DNA of 64,000 bases, taken from assembly GCA_947650365.1 (NCBI GenBank), contig OX393557.1:28510827-28574826 (forward strand). Direction: 5' to 3'. Positions 44,744 through 56,941 of this stretch are shown one piece after another. Made by a program: the position numbers and the translations under genes. The first letter of the stretch is position 1. Every line of letters begins with the position of its first letter. Below the pieces are notes generated by a model. It did no database searches. It saw only the letters and a list, made by a program, of their open reading frames with translations, and was not told where the DNA came from. This DNA comes from Chamaelirium japonicum. Its lineage: Eukaryota; Streptophyta; Magnoliopsida; Liliales; Melanthiaceae.

Positions 44744-45249
44744 GAGAGAGAGAGAGAGAGAGGAATCTAGCAGGTTGAGGAGGAGCGGGGATTCGGGCAG
44801 CGGACAGCGCTTAAAGGGCTGGGGTACGGCGGCGAGCACACCGGCGATGTGGCCATGTGGGTGTCCCTCTCGGGTCGGCGGAAGCATTAACCGATGGCGG
44901 ATGGAGGAGAGAGTAGGGGAGCCGTAGTCTTGTCGACTCGGCCAGCGCCGTCTCCGGCCCGGACGACGGAGCTCGGCAAACGGTGAATCGGGATGGGTGG
45001 GGAATGCGGTAAAGGAAGCTGGAGGGTTACAGATGGGGTCCAAATGTCCAATGATTGATTCACTAAAATTTAACATAAAAAACTGTCATTCATCATGCAT
45101 GATTAGGGATTTTTGCATCCCCACCCCCCCTCCCCCCAAAAAAAAAAAAATTGATATCAAATAAAAAATAGTAACTTTAAAAGTTTTGTTAATAACCTGC
45201 TCATAATAATGTGGCCAAGAGAGGGTTTTTTGTTAAATGACAGAATTTG
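44252..45249. other. Intergenic region with a GA microsatellite
   Basis: GC-rich stretch 44470-45050 containing (GA)n at 44700-44762. No supportable gene on either strand. A C-rich/A-rich junction lies near 45120-45150. Confidence 0.5.
44700..44762. repeat. (GA)n microsatellite
   Basis: GA dinucleotides broken once by an ACGA near 44743. Confidence 0.92.
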
Positions 45250-47560
45250 TTAGGGGTTAGTTATAAAACTTAATAAGAAACCAACCTCTCTATTGCTCTC
45301 ATCCACTCTCCGTCTCGGCACTGGGTGCCAATTCCAACGGGTTACCCAGAGCCATTCGACTTGGATGGAGAGGAGGGGAGAGGAATGGGTCTGTGGCCAG
45401 ATTCCGTTAATGATCTTCAATAGCATCCTTGCATAGTACCTCTTCACAAAGAGGGACATATAATCAAGGGGAAAGCAGAGGCAAAAATCTAAATTCCAAT
45501 AAAACATATGTGAGGCTAGAACATGGGCAGCATAGTTGTAGTCTCTACAAACATGTCGAATCTCGTAGAAAGTAAACAACTTTAAGTATCCCATGCAGTC
45601 TATAATAGCACTATGGATCTTCCAGGGAAGAGGAGTGTCCTTCTCCAAACAGGAGTGTAGCTGCTGGAATAGCACCAAAATTCGGACTAGATTACATGCT
45701 ACTGCTAAAATATGACCCGAGTTTGGAGCAATACCTTCAAAAATGATACAATTCATTTCTTTCCAAATAGCCCAAAATATGTAAGTTGCCAGGTGAAGTT
45801 TGTGTGGATTCTGAATAGTGAGGTCCCATATAGGTTTTACAATGGCCAAAAAAGAGTCATGGGTTATACTTGAAGCGATGGAAAAATCTGCCAATGACCA
45901 AACCCTAGCCGAGATGGTGAAATCAAAGAAGAGGTGATTTTCTTCCATATTTGCACATGAGGCATCATACCCATGATCTTTCATATTTGCACTTGAGTTA
46001 TCATACCCTTGAAATTCATAGGGACCGTCGAATGGCCTTAGGGTGGATCTCATGCATCCGCTGGGGTTCATCCATGGCCCCTAGAATAATGCTCACCGTC
46101 GGATAGGTTCGGTATGGTACCGAATCAGTACCGAAGTGGAACTTTACGATAGAGTCTGGAAAATCTGAAGACCATAGTTTAAATCGTATCCCTCATGCCT
46201 TTAATACCTTCTATAGGAAGGCTATGCTTCAAGTTGAATATTTGTTGGTTCCGCTCCAGCCAAATATTCTAGCAGATTGCAGCCAAGAGAATCCAAGTCT
46301 TTCTTAGGTTCCTCGGAAAACTCCGTCGCCGCCATGAGGACAATAGGGACATTAAAGTGATTGGGTGGGGGCAATGCATATCAAACTTCCTCTTGAAATA
46401 GTCCCAAATATCTCTGGAAAAAGTACAATGCATCAATAGGTAATTCCATGTCTCTTCCTCCACATTGCAAAAGGAACAAGATGTGTAGGTAACATGCGGG
46501 GTACTCCTCCCCTTTAGGTTAACCTTGGTTAGGATTCGATAGTTGATAGTCGGTCTCAAGAAGATGCAAAATTTTACAGACACCTTTGATTTCCAAAGGT
46601 AAGGAGCAGCCCGGACAAGTGTGCAGATCATTGTTAATTAATTAAGAGACTTGTAAAAGGAGTAACAATGCCTATGCTAAAGAGTCATGGACGGTTCGCT
46701 AGACTAAATGATTCAAAATTTTACAACAAGTCTAATAGTTGTGAAGATATGGCATCCAGTATTCTCATCGAGAAGGGCGAGTTTTCCATCTAGTTAGTTT
46801 CCCTCGGATGACGACTTGGATTCTAATTGTACATTGTCGATTCCTCACCAATACGTGTAAATCGGGGAAAATGTTGTAAAAAGCCACGTCTCCAATCCAC
46901 ATATCTCCTAAAATTTGATGATAGTATAATTTTCCGGAATGAGTTTGCTAATTGATTTAAAAAGTATTGCCAACCTTGACTATACCCTCCCAAAATGGTG
47001 ACAATCTCTCTGAGACTCAGCTTTGAACCTGGATCGGAGAGAACATCTTGAAGTAGGGGTGTTTGATAATCTCTCTCCACTTTTTCCTTTGCGAGTGCTG
47101 GAGCCACCACCACCACGACTTGCCTAGCAAGGCAATGTTGAACTCCCTCAAGTTTGTGACTCCTATGTCTCCACTGGTTTTTGGTTTGTTGATGTCCTTT
47201 CATTTCATAAGATTGTAGGAGGCCCAAATTCCTTTCGTCCCCTTCTATAAGAAATTCCTCCGATCCTCAGACGGTTGACTCACATAATTACCCAAGTTGG
47301 GAGGTAATAAAACCCCATGATGTATATATGTAGGAATTGCTGAAATGACCGAGTTGAGTAGTGTTAGTCTTCCTCCTATCGATAGATGTTTGCCTTCTAT
47401 CTAGATAATCATTTTTTGATCGTCTAGATAAATGGCATCCACACCTCCTCCTTTGGCTTCTTGTCACTCAAAGTAATCCCCAAATATTTTGTGGAAAAAT
47501 CCTCCAATATTAAATAACTACTAAACCAATTCACTCAGTTTCACATTTTCACTATCATAG
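45250..47560 (-). mobile_element. Degraded LINE sequence (one or two elements)
   Basis: Three - strand frames carry LINE C-terminal features. At 47227-46823 there is post-RT sequence (NQWRHRSHKLEGVQHCLARQ, GWQYFLNQLANSF). At 46631-46269 there is a zinc-binding domain (LTKVNLKGRSTPHVTYTSCS followed by FCNVEEETWNYLLMHCTF). At 46071-45250 there is an open frame of 273 codons with ENHLFFDFTISARVWSL, YIFWAIWKEMNCIIFEG and RNase H-like VCRDYNYAAHVLASH. A second zinc-binding tail at 45970 after the one at 46450 suggests two overlapping or joined LINEs. RT-like debris extends to about 47560. All are broken. Confidence 0.75.
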
Positions 47561-47690
47561 GAATTTTATATTAAGTAGCTAGCATTAGATATTATTTTGA
47601 ACAACCACATTGTTATTAAGGATGACAATGTGTCTGGTTTGATTTGGATTCGACCCCTATCCTATCCATTCACTAGAGCTAGTGAATATC
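47561..47690. other. Spacer with MITE-like words
   Basis: Contains GGATGACAATGTGTCTGG and GGATTCGACCCCTATCC, resembling the left end of the TAGGG-type MITEs, but no right end or target duplication was found. Confidence 0.35.
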
Positions 47691-48245
47691 AGATCCTTAT
47701 CCATTTGGGTTTCGAGTTTTAAAGGAATGATTATTACCAATGATCAATCTAATTAATACTAGCTTATAGGTATATAATGGAAAGGTAGATCTATATTGTC
47801 GGTTACTCAGTTTTAAAGAATTTTCTTCAAATAGAACCGATTTCAACGTTTTTGTCATATACTTGTCCTCTAGATTCTTCCACAACTCTAAGACTTTTAT
47901 CTTTTTTCATAACAAAATAATTCTGATCTTTGGAAGACAAAGTCGAATCATGTCGCACAGCTGACATTTGGTCCTATCACAATCCTTGTCTGACATCTCT
48001 TTTGATTTCTTCATGTCTAAATCAACATCCAACTTTTGTTGAATTAAAACATCTATAACTTTGTACTACCACATACTGAAGTTATTCGCGATATCAAATT
48101 TCTCTACTTCAAATTTGACTTTTGAGATTATTTGTCTTCATAGATATAATAGAATTATCAGATGGCCCCCCCTATATTTTGGACAATCAAATCCATCAAG
48201 TAAATTACCTAGATCAAGAACCTAGGTGCTCTGATACAAGTTTGT
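47690..48245 (-). mobile_element. Copia gag fragment with primer binding site, - strand
   Basis: The - strand reads MWKNLEDKYMTKTLKSVLF, the usual Copia gag block, with stops around it. At 48228-48239 the - strand has TTGTATCAGAGC, a one-base-altered tRNA-Met primer binding site. The LTR would lie to its right, but only its last bases (ending near ACACGCACAACA on -) remain before + strand Copia sequence begins. Confidence 0.7.
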
Positions 48246-48269
48246 TGTGCGTGTAAGCCCAACAATCTT

Positions 48270-48770
48270 CATATTAGTGGTTACACAGACTCGGATTGGG
48301 AAGGATGCACGAGTCCCAAGGCGTTCTGCTACAGGTTATTTCACACAGCTTGACAATAGTCAAATCTCATGGAAATCTAAAAAGTAACCTACAGTTTTTC
48401 GATCTTCAACGGAAGCTGAATATTGTGCTCTTGCAACATTATCATCCAAGCTACAATGATTTAAATATATTTTTATTTAATCTCAAGATATCACATCCTG
48501 AAACAATGTCTGTCTATTGTGATAACAAAACTACTATTCACATAGCAGAGAATCTAATATTTCATAAACGTACTAAACATATTGAAATAGATTGTCATTT
48601 TGTGCGTGAAAATATTAAAGCTAAACTTTATATCTCCACAATATATTCGCTCTTGTGATCATATTGCTGATATTTTAACCAAACCACTTGGTTCTGACAA
48701 AGTTCAGAAGTTACAAAGCAAGTTGGGCGTTGTCGACCTCACCTCTATCGCTCTAACTTGAGGGGGAGTA
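48270..48770 (+). mobile_element. Copia RNase H fragment and polypurine tract, + strand
   Basis: The + strand gives ISWKSKK, PTVFRSSTEAEYCALATLSS and, shifted, IHIAENLIFHKRTKHIEIDC HFVREN, the Copia RNase H end. A polypurine tract CTTGAGGGGGAGT lies at 48757-48769, followed by LTR-like sequence starting TATTAACACACATAG (about 48769-49070). Degraded; head to head with the fragment to its left. Confidence 0.75.
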
Positions 48771-49100
48771 TTAACACACATAGATACACTGCCATCATAT
48801 TTATCGCTATAATTTTGGCGATGACATTAATTTTAGATTCACCGCATCAAGCTTCGGTATAATTATAGCGATGAAATTAATTCTGGGTGAAAATATTTTT
48901 TCTATGTGGGATGGCTTGATTATTGTGATTTTGGATGTAAATATTTTTTCCTTTATGAGATGACTTAATTAGTAGGATTTTATATTCTTATTTTAAAATT
49001 TTATATATAGTGAATAAATCCCAAACAAAGTGTCTTGGTTTTGTAAATCATTCAGCTTCGTCAAGCTATGCTTAGTTAGTGGGGTCTTTGACTAATAGGT
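48771..49100 (+). mobile_element. Probable 3' LTR remnant of the Copia fragment
   Basis: AT-rich sequence directly after the polypurine tract with duplicated words (TATAATTATAGCGATGA...), no coding sequence, and TATATATAGTGAATAA near 49000. The right boundary is unclear. Confidence 0.45.
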
Positions 49101-49109
49101 AAAAGAAAA

Positions 49110-49804
<695 letters not shown>

Positions 49805-49812
49805 CCGATGGA

Positions 49813-50369
49813 TAGGGATGGCAAAGGTGTGGTTTAAAACTCAACCGCAAAAAAACTCACCACATGGTGTGGTTTTGGTTTGTCATATTATAAAACCATC
49901 GCAGTGCGTTGCGATTTCAGTAGTGTTTTGAAAACTGGATTGAATCGGACGGTTCAACTGGTTTGGACCGGAACCGGAACATGTTTTGATTTGGTATTTG
50001 AATAAACCAATTTGTATGTTAACCCAGGAATCAAACTTTGCCATTGAAGAATTTAGTAAATATCAATTTAAATAAGCATATTTTCATGCGGTTCAAATGA
50101 TTGAACCACCGGTTTGAACCGATTTGGACCGAACCGGATGCCTTTCGGTTCATCTTTTCGTTCGGTTTTAAAAACATTGAATTTCAGTTTGCAGTTTCGG
50201 TGTTGCGGTGTGGTTTCGGTTTCGGTTTTATCTAAAACCGTAAAAAATCGTACTGTTTAGACTATTATAATGTTAAACCGTTGTCACGGTGCAGTGCGGC
50301 TTCGGTGTGACGATTCGGTGTTGCGGTGTGGTTTTGGTTTTGCCCGAAACCGCAACGTTGTCATCCCTA
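49813..50369. mobile_element. hAT-like MITE, GCGGTTT-word family, copy 2
   Basis: 557 bp with ends TAGGGATGGCAAAGGTGTGG and, read inward from the right, TAGGGATGACAACGTTGCGG. It is flanked by a perfect 8-bp repeat CCGATGGA (49805-49812; 50370-50377). Same family as 40601-40888. Without the nested 259-bp element it would be about 290 bp, matching the 288-bp copy. Confidence 0.87.
49922..50180. mobile_element. hAT-like MITE nested in the MITE at 49813
   Basis: 259 bp flanked by a perfect 8-bp repeat ATTTCAGT (49914-49921; 50181-50188). The ends AGTGTTTTGAAAAC and, read inward from the right, TCAATGTTTTTAAAAC resemble hAT-type TGTTTTNAAAAC termini. The interior has GGTTTGAACCGG/GGACCGAACCGG words. 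Confidence 0.75.
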
Positions 50370-50377
50370 CCGATGGA

Positions 50378-52430
50378 TGTGTTCGAATGCCTCTTGTCGG
50401 GACTCGGGAGACTAATGTGAACCGAGTGAAAAATGAACCGTAGAGGACTCAAACTCGGGCCAGTGAGGCACGAGAGCGACTCCGAGGAGCGGGATAAAGC
50501 CCCTCCGGCACGCACGTGGTAGGGTGACACGTGTGGGGCCCGCTCCTTCGGCTGGACTCGCGACGCGGGTTTCGTGATAGGGGCGGGGCACGTGGGAGCG
50601 GGTTAGGAGTTGGGGGGTTTCTTTCATGTCTCGTTAACAACGATATACATAAAATAAAATAAAGTTTTTTTTTTATAAAAGAAAACCGTTGAAGCAGTCG
50701 CCGAAGCCGTATTGGGACGTGGACTCGAATCCCACTATGAACCATTTCTCAATCAGCTAATATTATTTAATTATTAAATTATTAAGGCACGCATGGTGTA
50801 GTTGGTGGAGGGGAAAATGTCCTCCGCACCCACCAAAGTGCCATCCTGGAAGGACCCAACCTCACGTACCGACATACAAGTAGACCCCACTGGGTTGTCG
50901 GACTTATTTGTCAGTTTCCAGGTGCCCTTAAACTGTTGACTGAAGTATAAATTAGGTGTCATGTGTGTGTGTGTTTTTTTTTTTTTAAAGACTTAGCCAT
51001 GAGTCCTTTTAAGAAGATTGTTCTGGCCAAAGACCAGGACAGGCAATATTTCACTATTGCACCTAGACCCTTCCTACAACACATCCTACAGTAAATTTTC
51101 TTACTGTAATTGTTGAATTTTTTAAATTTTTAAATAATAAAATTATCGTTCCAATACTCATACATTAAGTGTAACAATTTGTCCAATAAAAGAGTAACAG
51201 TTCGTTGATAAAAGAGCATCGATTCAGTTGGTTGACAAAGTACATATAGCAGCTGCTATCATGATTTTCACTGTAGCAGTTGCTGACAATAGTTACTCTT
51301 GTTGGACGAATAGGTACTCTTGTTGGATTGGTTCGGTTGAATTGTTACTCCTGTTGCATGGGTAAAATTTGAAGGTGTTGAAAAAATCAATAATTGTGGT
51401 GGGGGAATTGCTGTAGAATGTGTCTTTCGGAAAGGATTTTGTACGAAATATAGTTATTGTCTGTCCTTTAACTAGCAAAGTATCTACTCCAGGAGCCTAC
51501 CGCTAATTTGTCCCTTTTTTTTGCGGGTCTTTATACAGCCCTCATTTTACCTATGGTAGCTCCATTCTAAAGGCAACACATCTTTTTCCATATGCAACCC
51601 TAATCTATAGGAAACCTTTTTTTCTCCATCGTGCCCATGCCGTGTGCCACCGCCCTATGCTCACCCCTGCTCATCCAACTTATCATCGTTGTCTCTCATT
51701 CCTCCTCTTCCTCTCCCCTTCTTCTTCTTCTTTCTCTTCCTCCACTTTCCCTTCTTCCTCCTCTTTCCCCTCCTCTTTCTCCCCTCCTCCTGGAAATCAT
51801 AACAATCGGCAATACCAGGATGAATGCACATTTTGAGCAATCGGCGACCCCATTCTACCTGGTTTGGTCGATCATTGTGATTTATATGAGGAGGAGGAGG
51901 AGAGGAGGAAGAAGGGGAGGAGGAAGAATAAGGGGAGTTAAAAGGAGGATATAGAATAAGAAGAAGAAAAAGGAGGAGGAGGGAGTAGGAAAGAGGAGGA
52001 AGAAGAGAAGGAGGCAGCGGTGGTAGGTTGTCAGCGGCACCCTGCACATGGCTGGTAACGGGGCAACGTGTGTGGACTACCATAAACAAAAGATCAGAGA
52101 TGAAACGGGGACACAACTGATATTTTTACAAATTTAAGTTAGGGTAGCCTTAGGTATTTCATGAGTTGCAAGTAGAACCACCCCTTTTTTCCACGAGTTC
52201 ACGTGTGTTTGTTGTGTGTGGCTATGCGTTGGTTTTGGTGCGTGTATGTTAGTGTGTGCCTGCGGGGAGGGGGGATGAACTTGGACACAATGCTGATATG
52301 AGGGAAATTGACCAAGAATCAGTGGTCGATGACCGAAGCCCCCCAAATCGTCATTGTGTTCAAGCATTTTGTTGGACACGTATTGCCATATTGGAAGTAT
52401 CATCTTTATAGATTTATAGTTGTAAATGGG
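50378..52430. other. Unassigned intergenic sequence with low-complexity blocks
   Basis: No gene. A pyrimidine-rich block (51690-51800) and a purine-rich block (51885-52020) lie about 100 bases apart and are roughly complementary. The frames over them are artefacts. A GGACTCGAATCCCA word near 50712 looks tRNA-like but stands alone. Confidence 0.45.
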
Positions 52431-52439
52431 CTAGGCTAA

Positions 52440-55400
52440 GTCGGGCCACCCTACGACTGAAAAATTAATATGAGATTGGCAATGATCGAAAAGCTAATCT
52501 CAGCTGGCCAAGATATGCCTAGACATGATTAGCACTCTGACTATCACAGTAGATATCAATATGCTCTTAGGAGATCCCCAAATTGCCAATCAAACCCTGA
52601 AGCCAAAGTGCCTCCTTCACGGCCTCAGTCATTAGAAAGCAACTACTAACTATAGCATCGACCTCCAACTGATCGCACCGTAGTGGATCAATGCCTATAT
52701 ATCCAAGTCACCTACATAGTCAGAATCCACGTAACCACTGATATGCAACTTTGACCTGTTGTCCCCCTGATACATCAATCCAACATCCAAAGTACCATGT
52801 AGATATCTCAAAAGCCATTTCACTACTAGCTAATGGTTTTTAACTAGATTATCCATATATCTACAAACAACATTAATTTCCCCTAAAATGTCCAGTCGAG
52901 TGCACACCATAATGTACTTCAAACTGCCTACTGCACACACATAAGGAACATGATTCATATACTCACGTTCCTTGTTTGTACTGGATGACAAAGCCAATGA
53001 AAAACGAAAGTGAGAATCTAAAGGAGTACGCATTGACTTTGAATTCTACATACCAAATCAAGAAAGAATCTTCTCAAGATACTTCCTCTGTGGCAAAGAT
53101 AATATGCTTCTCTTTTTATCACTTTTATCTCCATGTATCTCTATGTCAAAAATCTTTCTAGCAGCACCTAAATCTTTCATCTCAAACTCTACTGAGTTGA
53201 GTCTTCAATGTATTGATCTCATCCATGCTCTTAGCAACAATGAGCATGCCATCAAAATACAAAAGATAGAAGACAAATGAATCATCAAAAGGTTTCCTGA
53301 AATAAATACAAGGGTCATATGCACTTCTGATGTACCTTTGTTCCAACATAAATGTGTTAAATTTTTGTATCACTGCCTTGGTGATTGCTTCAGTTCGACA
53401 AAGATTTCCTTAGTTTGCATATGTACTCCTTACCATCAACCTTGAAAACTTTGGGTTCTTTCATGAAAATGTCATCCAACTCACCAAGAAGGAACGTGGT
53501 CTTGACATCAAGCCACTCCAACTCGAAATCAAATTGTGCCACAATGGATAACAAAATGCGGATCGATATGTGTTTTACCATCGGTGAAAATATTTTATTG
53601 TAATCCACACCTTTCTTCTGCGCATAGCTCTTGGCTACTAATCGTACTTTGTATCTGATACCATCGGATCTTGGAGAACCTCCCTTCTTTGCATAAACTA
53701 CTTGCACCCAATAGGTCGTTTCTCTTAAGCAACTTCACAAGCTCCCAAGTCTAGTTCTTCAAAAAAAAATCTATCTCCTCAACCATGGTGGTTTTCCATT
53801 CCTTGCAATTACTATCTTTCCTGCACCCTGGAATGGAGATAGCTCATCTCCCTCAACGGGAAGTGCATAAACTACCATATCCTCGTAACCATAGCAAACT
53901 GATACCTAATGTGTCCTTTTGGATTTGTCTTTCACTAAGGGCCTCGATTGTCGTTGTTATGGTTGTTGCTTAACTGTCCCCTCAACTAGATCAAACACAT
54001 CATCAACCTTAGTTGATACCTCTACAGTACTAAACCCCATCTCCATGGTACCACCCTTATCCTCCTCTTGTGCACACATTTGTTTGTTAGAAGTTTTCAT
54101 AGCAGACTCATCAAAGGTAATATCTCTACTGATCACAAACTTATGCAATTCAAGACGCCAAATTTTTTAGCCCTTCACATCACTTGTATAACCAATAAAA
54201 ATACATTTCTTTGCCCAAGGATCAAGTTTACTCTCTATAACATGAAAATAATCAGAACAACCAAATACTCTGAGGAAAATGTAATCAGTCAATTTATCTA
54301 ATCATAACTCCTGAGAAGTCTTGCACTCAATTGTTGTAGGCGGTGATCTATTGATAAGAAATCACGCTAGATTACTAGCGCAGAGCACTCTACCCAACCC
54401 GTCGTTGGATAGCATAGATCGTGCTTTTTCCAATAGGGCACAGTTCATCCGTTCAGTAACTCCATTTTGTTGTGGTGTTTAAAGTATCTAACAATCCCTT
54501 CGTCCTCGCAAAACTTTAAGAAAGGTTCATAAATGTACTTGCAATCAATTTCGGTTCTCAACTGCTTAATATTTCTACATATCTACTTCTCAACCATTGC
54601 TTTCCACTTCTTAAATGTTTCAAACACTTCACATTTTCTCTTCAAAAGATATACTCATACCTTGCTCGAGAAGCATCAATAAAAGAAACAAAATACCTAT
54701 ATCCTCTTTTTGAGGCTACCTACGAGGGAACCCAAAGATCCAAGTGAATGTAATTCAGAGTGCCCTTTGACCGATGAATAGATGTGTTAAACTTTACCAA
54801 TTACACAAATCCTAACTATTATTCTTCGATTTACCTAGCATGCCTCGTTTGCTCAATTTTGCCAACCCTCTTTCACTCATCTGCCCTAGTCACATATGCC
54901 ACAAAAGTATAGAGGCTGAATCATAGTCTCCTAACATAGACATCATTGCTTCACTTGTTATTGTATTACCAGATAGAAAATATGGATTTCCTATCTTGTT
55001 GCCTTTTATCACAACAAGAACACCATGAACAACTTTAATCATGTGAAGATTCTCATAATTCCATGCATCTTGACTCTGATTGTCCCTATCCCTCCACTTA
55101 CATGTCATATTATTTTCCATCAAAACAGTGTTGACATCCTTACCCTCGAAGGAAGCAAACAAACCCCTACTAAGACACATGTGATAGGAACAACCCGAGT
55201 GAATAATCCACCCAACTTTACACTGTGAGATATAACTGAAAAAAAAAAAACTAATGTTTCTAGCATCATCGGAATCACTCTCTGTCATACTGACTGTGTC
55301 AGGGATTTTACCATTATTCCTCCTTCTTTAGCTTATAGCTTTAGACAATATTTCTTAAAGTGCTCATTCTGATGACAAAAGTGACATTTGAAATCCTTCT

Positions 55401-55948
55401 TATTTTTTTATTTGGATCTGGATCCTTCCCCTTACAGTTTATTTTCTATCCTCTGTTATCCCTCTTGCAACCAAGCCATCCACCTGAGAATCAGCACCAA
55501 GAGCCTTCTTCCTATATTCATTGAAGAGAAGTTTCATTGTAACTTCATCGCATCCGACAATATCCTTTTTATAGAGAAAAGTAGTGACCAGGTGCTCATA
55601 CTTGTCTTGGAGTGAGGACAAGAGAATAAGAGCCATGTCTTCGTCATCCAACTTGACTCTATGTTCAATAGCTCAGAGACAATTCTATTGAGCTCATTGA
55701 AGTGATCATGTATTGATGTGCCATCCTTCATGTGAAAAACGTATAGATCCATTGCACATGGTACAATCAACATGTCAGAGACTTCGTCATATACTGACTC
55801 TCAAGCTTTGACCAAATTATAACAATCAATTTCTCGTGCATAACAGTATTAATTTTTTTCGTTAAATTTCTCCACCTTAAACTTAGTGTATGACACCTTT
55901 GATAATTTTGACGCCATCCCAAACTCCAATCCTTCACTCTGATACCAC
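52440..55948 (-). mobile_element. Degraded Ty1/copia retrotransposon body
   Basis: Polyprotein remnants run right to left. Gag near 55773-55439: HMKDGTSIHDHFNELNRIVS, LLSSLQDKYEHLVTTFLY. A CCHC zinc knuckle near 55398-55345: CHFCHQNEHFKKYC. Protease/pre-integrase near 55288-54890: WIIHSGCSYHMCLSRGLFAS. Integrase debris at 54880-53750. Reverse transcriptase at 53707-53182: RYKVRLVAKSYAQKKGVDYN, ILLSIVAQFDFELEWLDVKT, YIRSAYDPCIYFRK and YLLYFDGMLIVAKSMDEI, where the catalytic YVDD is changed to YFDG. RNase H lies at 53033-52440. A primer binding site TGGTATCAGAG (- strand, 55946-55936) follows the 5' LTR. Many stops and shifts; the left LTR is absent. The element is inactive. Confidence 0.85.
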
Positions 55949-56460
55949 TTGTTGTAGCGAAAGTGGGTTGAGCATGTTTAGATTGTTCGACCTGAAAGAA
56001 TCACTCGAACATAGTGCTTGCATAGCGGGAGAAAATATGTTGTAGCACATATTTGAACCCTTGAGCAAAGCCACAGGTTGCATATATATTTTCAACGGAA
56101 CTATCAGTTAGAGACTGTTGCTTTCATTCAAAAGATTGCATTTTAAAAGTTGCACCAATGAGGGAGTAAGGTACATAGCGGTTATCAGTCAAGAACTCCA
56201 TAGAATCAAGAAATATGATCAAGGCTTCTACATTGGTCAGAATTGTTCGAAAAAATATTATACGATTTGAGAGAACTATGTGATGAACAAGAGGATTTTT
56301 TGTAATTGGCCATCAATTTTGTGGTATTGCTCTGATTATAAATAGAGCCAAAAAATATTACTTTTATGTCCAATAAAGACAAAACTACTCTTTTACATAA
56401 AATGCTATCATCTTTCATCTTGCGCTATTTAGTACTATCTTTCTAGCAGTTTGTCTGAAA
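55949..56460 (-). mobile_element. 5' LTR of the - strand Copia element
   Basis: Sequence directly outside the primer binding site; on the - strand it ends CGCTACAACA just before AGTGGTATCAGAG. A TATTTATAATC motif (- strand, near 56340) may be its TATA box. The outer boundary could not be fixed because no second LTR is available for comparison. Confidence 0.5.
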
Positions 56461-56941
56461 ATCCACCAACATCAATCTAATTTTTGTTAGCCCCTTGCTG
56501 GAGGTTGTAAAATCTCAACGGTAAATCATCTTGGACAACTAGGACGTACAAACATTATTATCGGAAAGTTACCGGATGACCAACCTTGTCCGAAAACCCT
56601 CGGCCTCTCCTTGTAGGTTCGACGGTTAGTGAACCCTCGTCGAAACCTCGTCGTAGATAACAGGAACTTAAAAGTACAAATAATCCCATAATCTACAATG
56701 AATCGGGTAAAGCATTTGGATTTTTTAAAACCTACGTTTTTACTATTTTGCAAGATATATGAATCAGGTACAGGTAAAGTACTGCATTGATATGATGTGT
56801 GAAAACTGAAAACCAGAAACATCCAAATGAGAAGACTATATGTGTTTACCCTATGACTAATGCTACTAGTAAGCACTGACCCCTGGGCCCACCATCAATT
56901 TTTGGGTCCGGTTTGTTTTTTAGATTGTCGATGAAGATTAA
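56461..56941. other. Unassigned spacer
   Basis: No family-like coding sequence. The - strand frame at 56876-56526 shows no recognisable domain. Confidence 0.35.

Noticed and set aside
50690..50735. Possible tRNA or SINE remnant with GGACTCGAATCCCACTA
   Set aside because: Only a T-arm-like word is visible; no acceptor, D or anticodon arm, no A box and no duplication.
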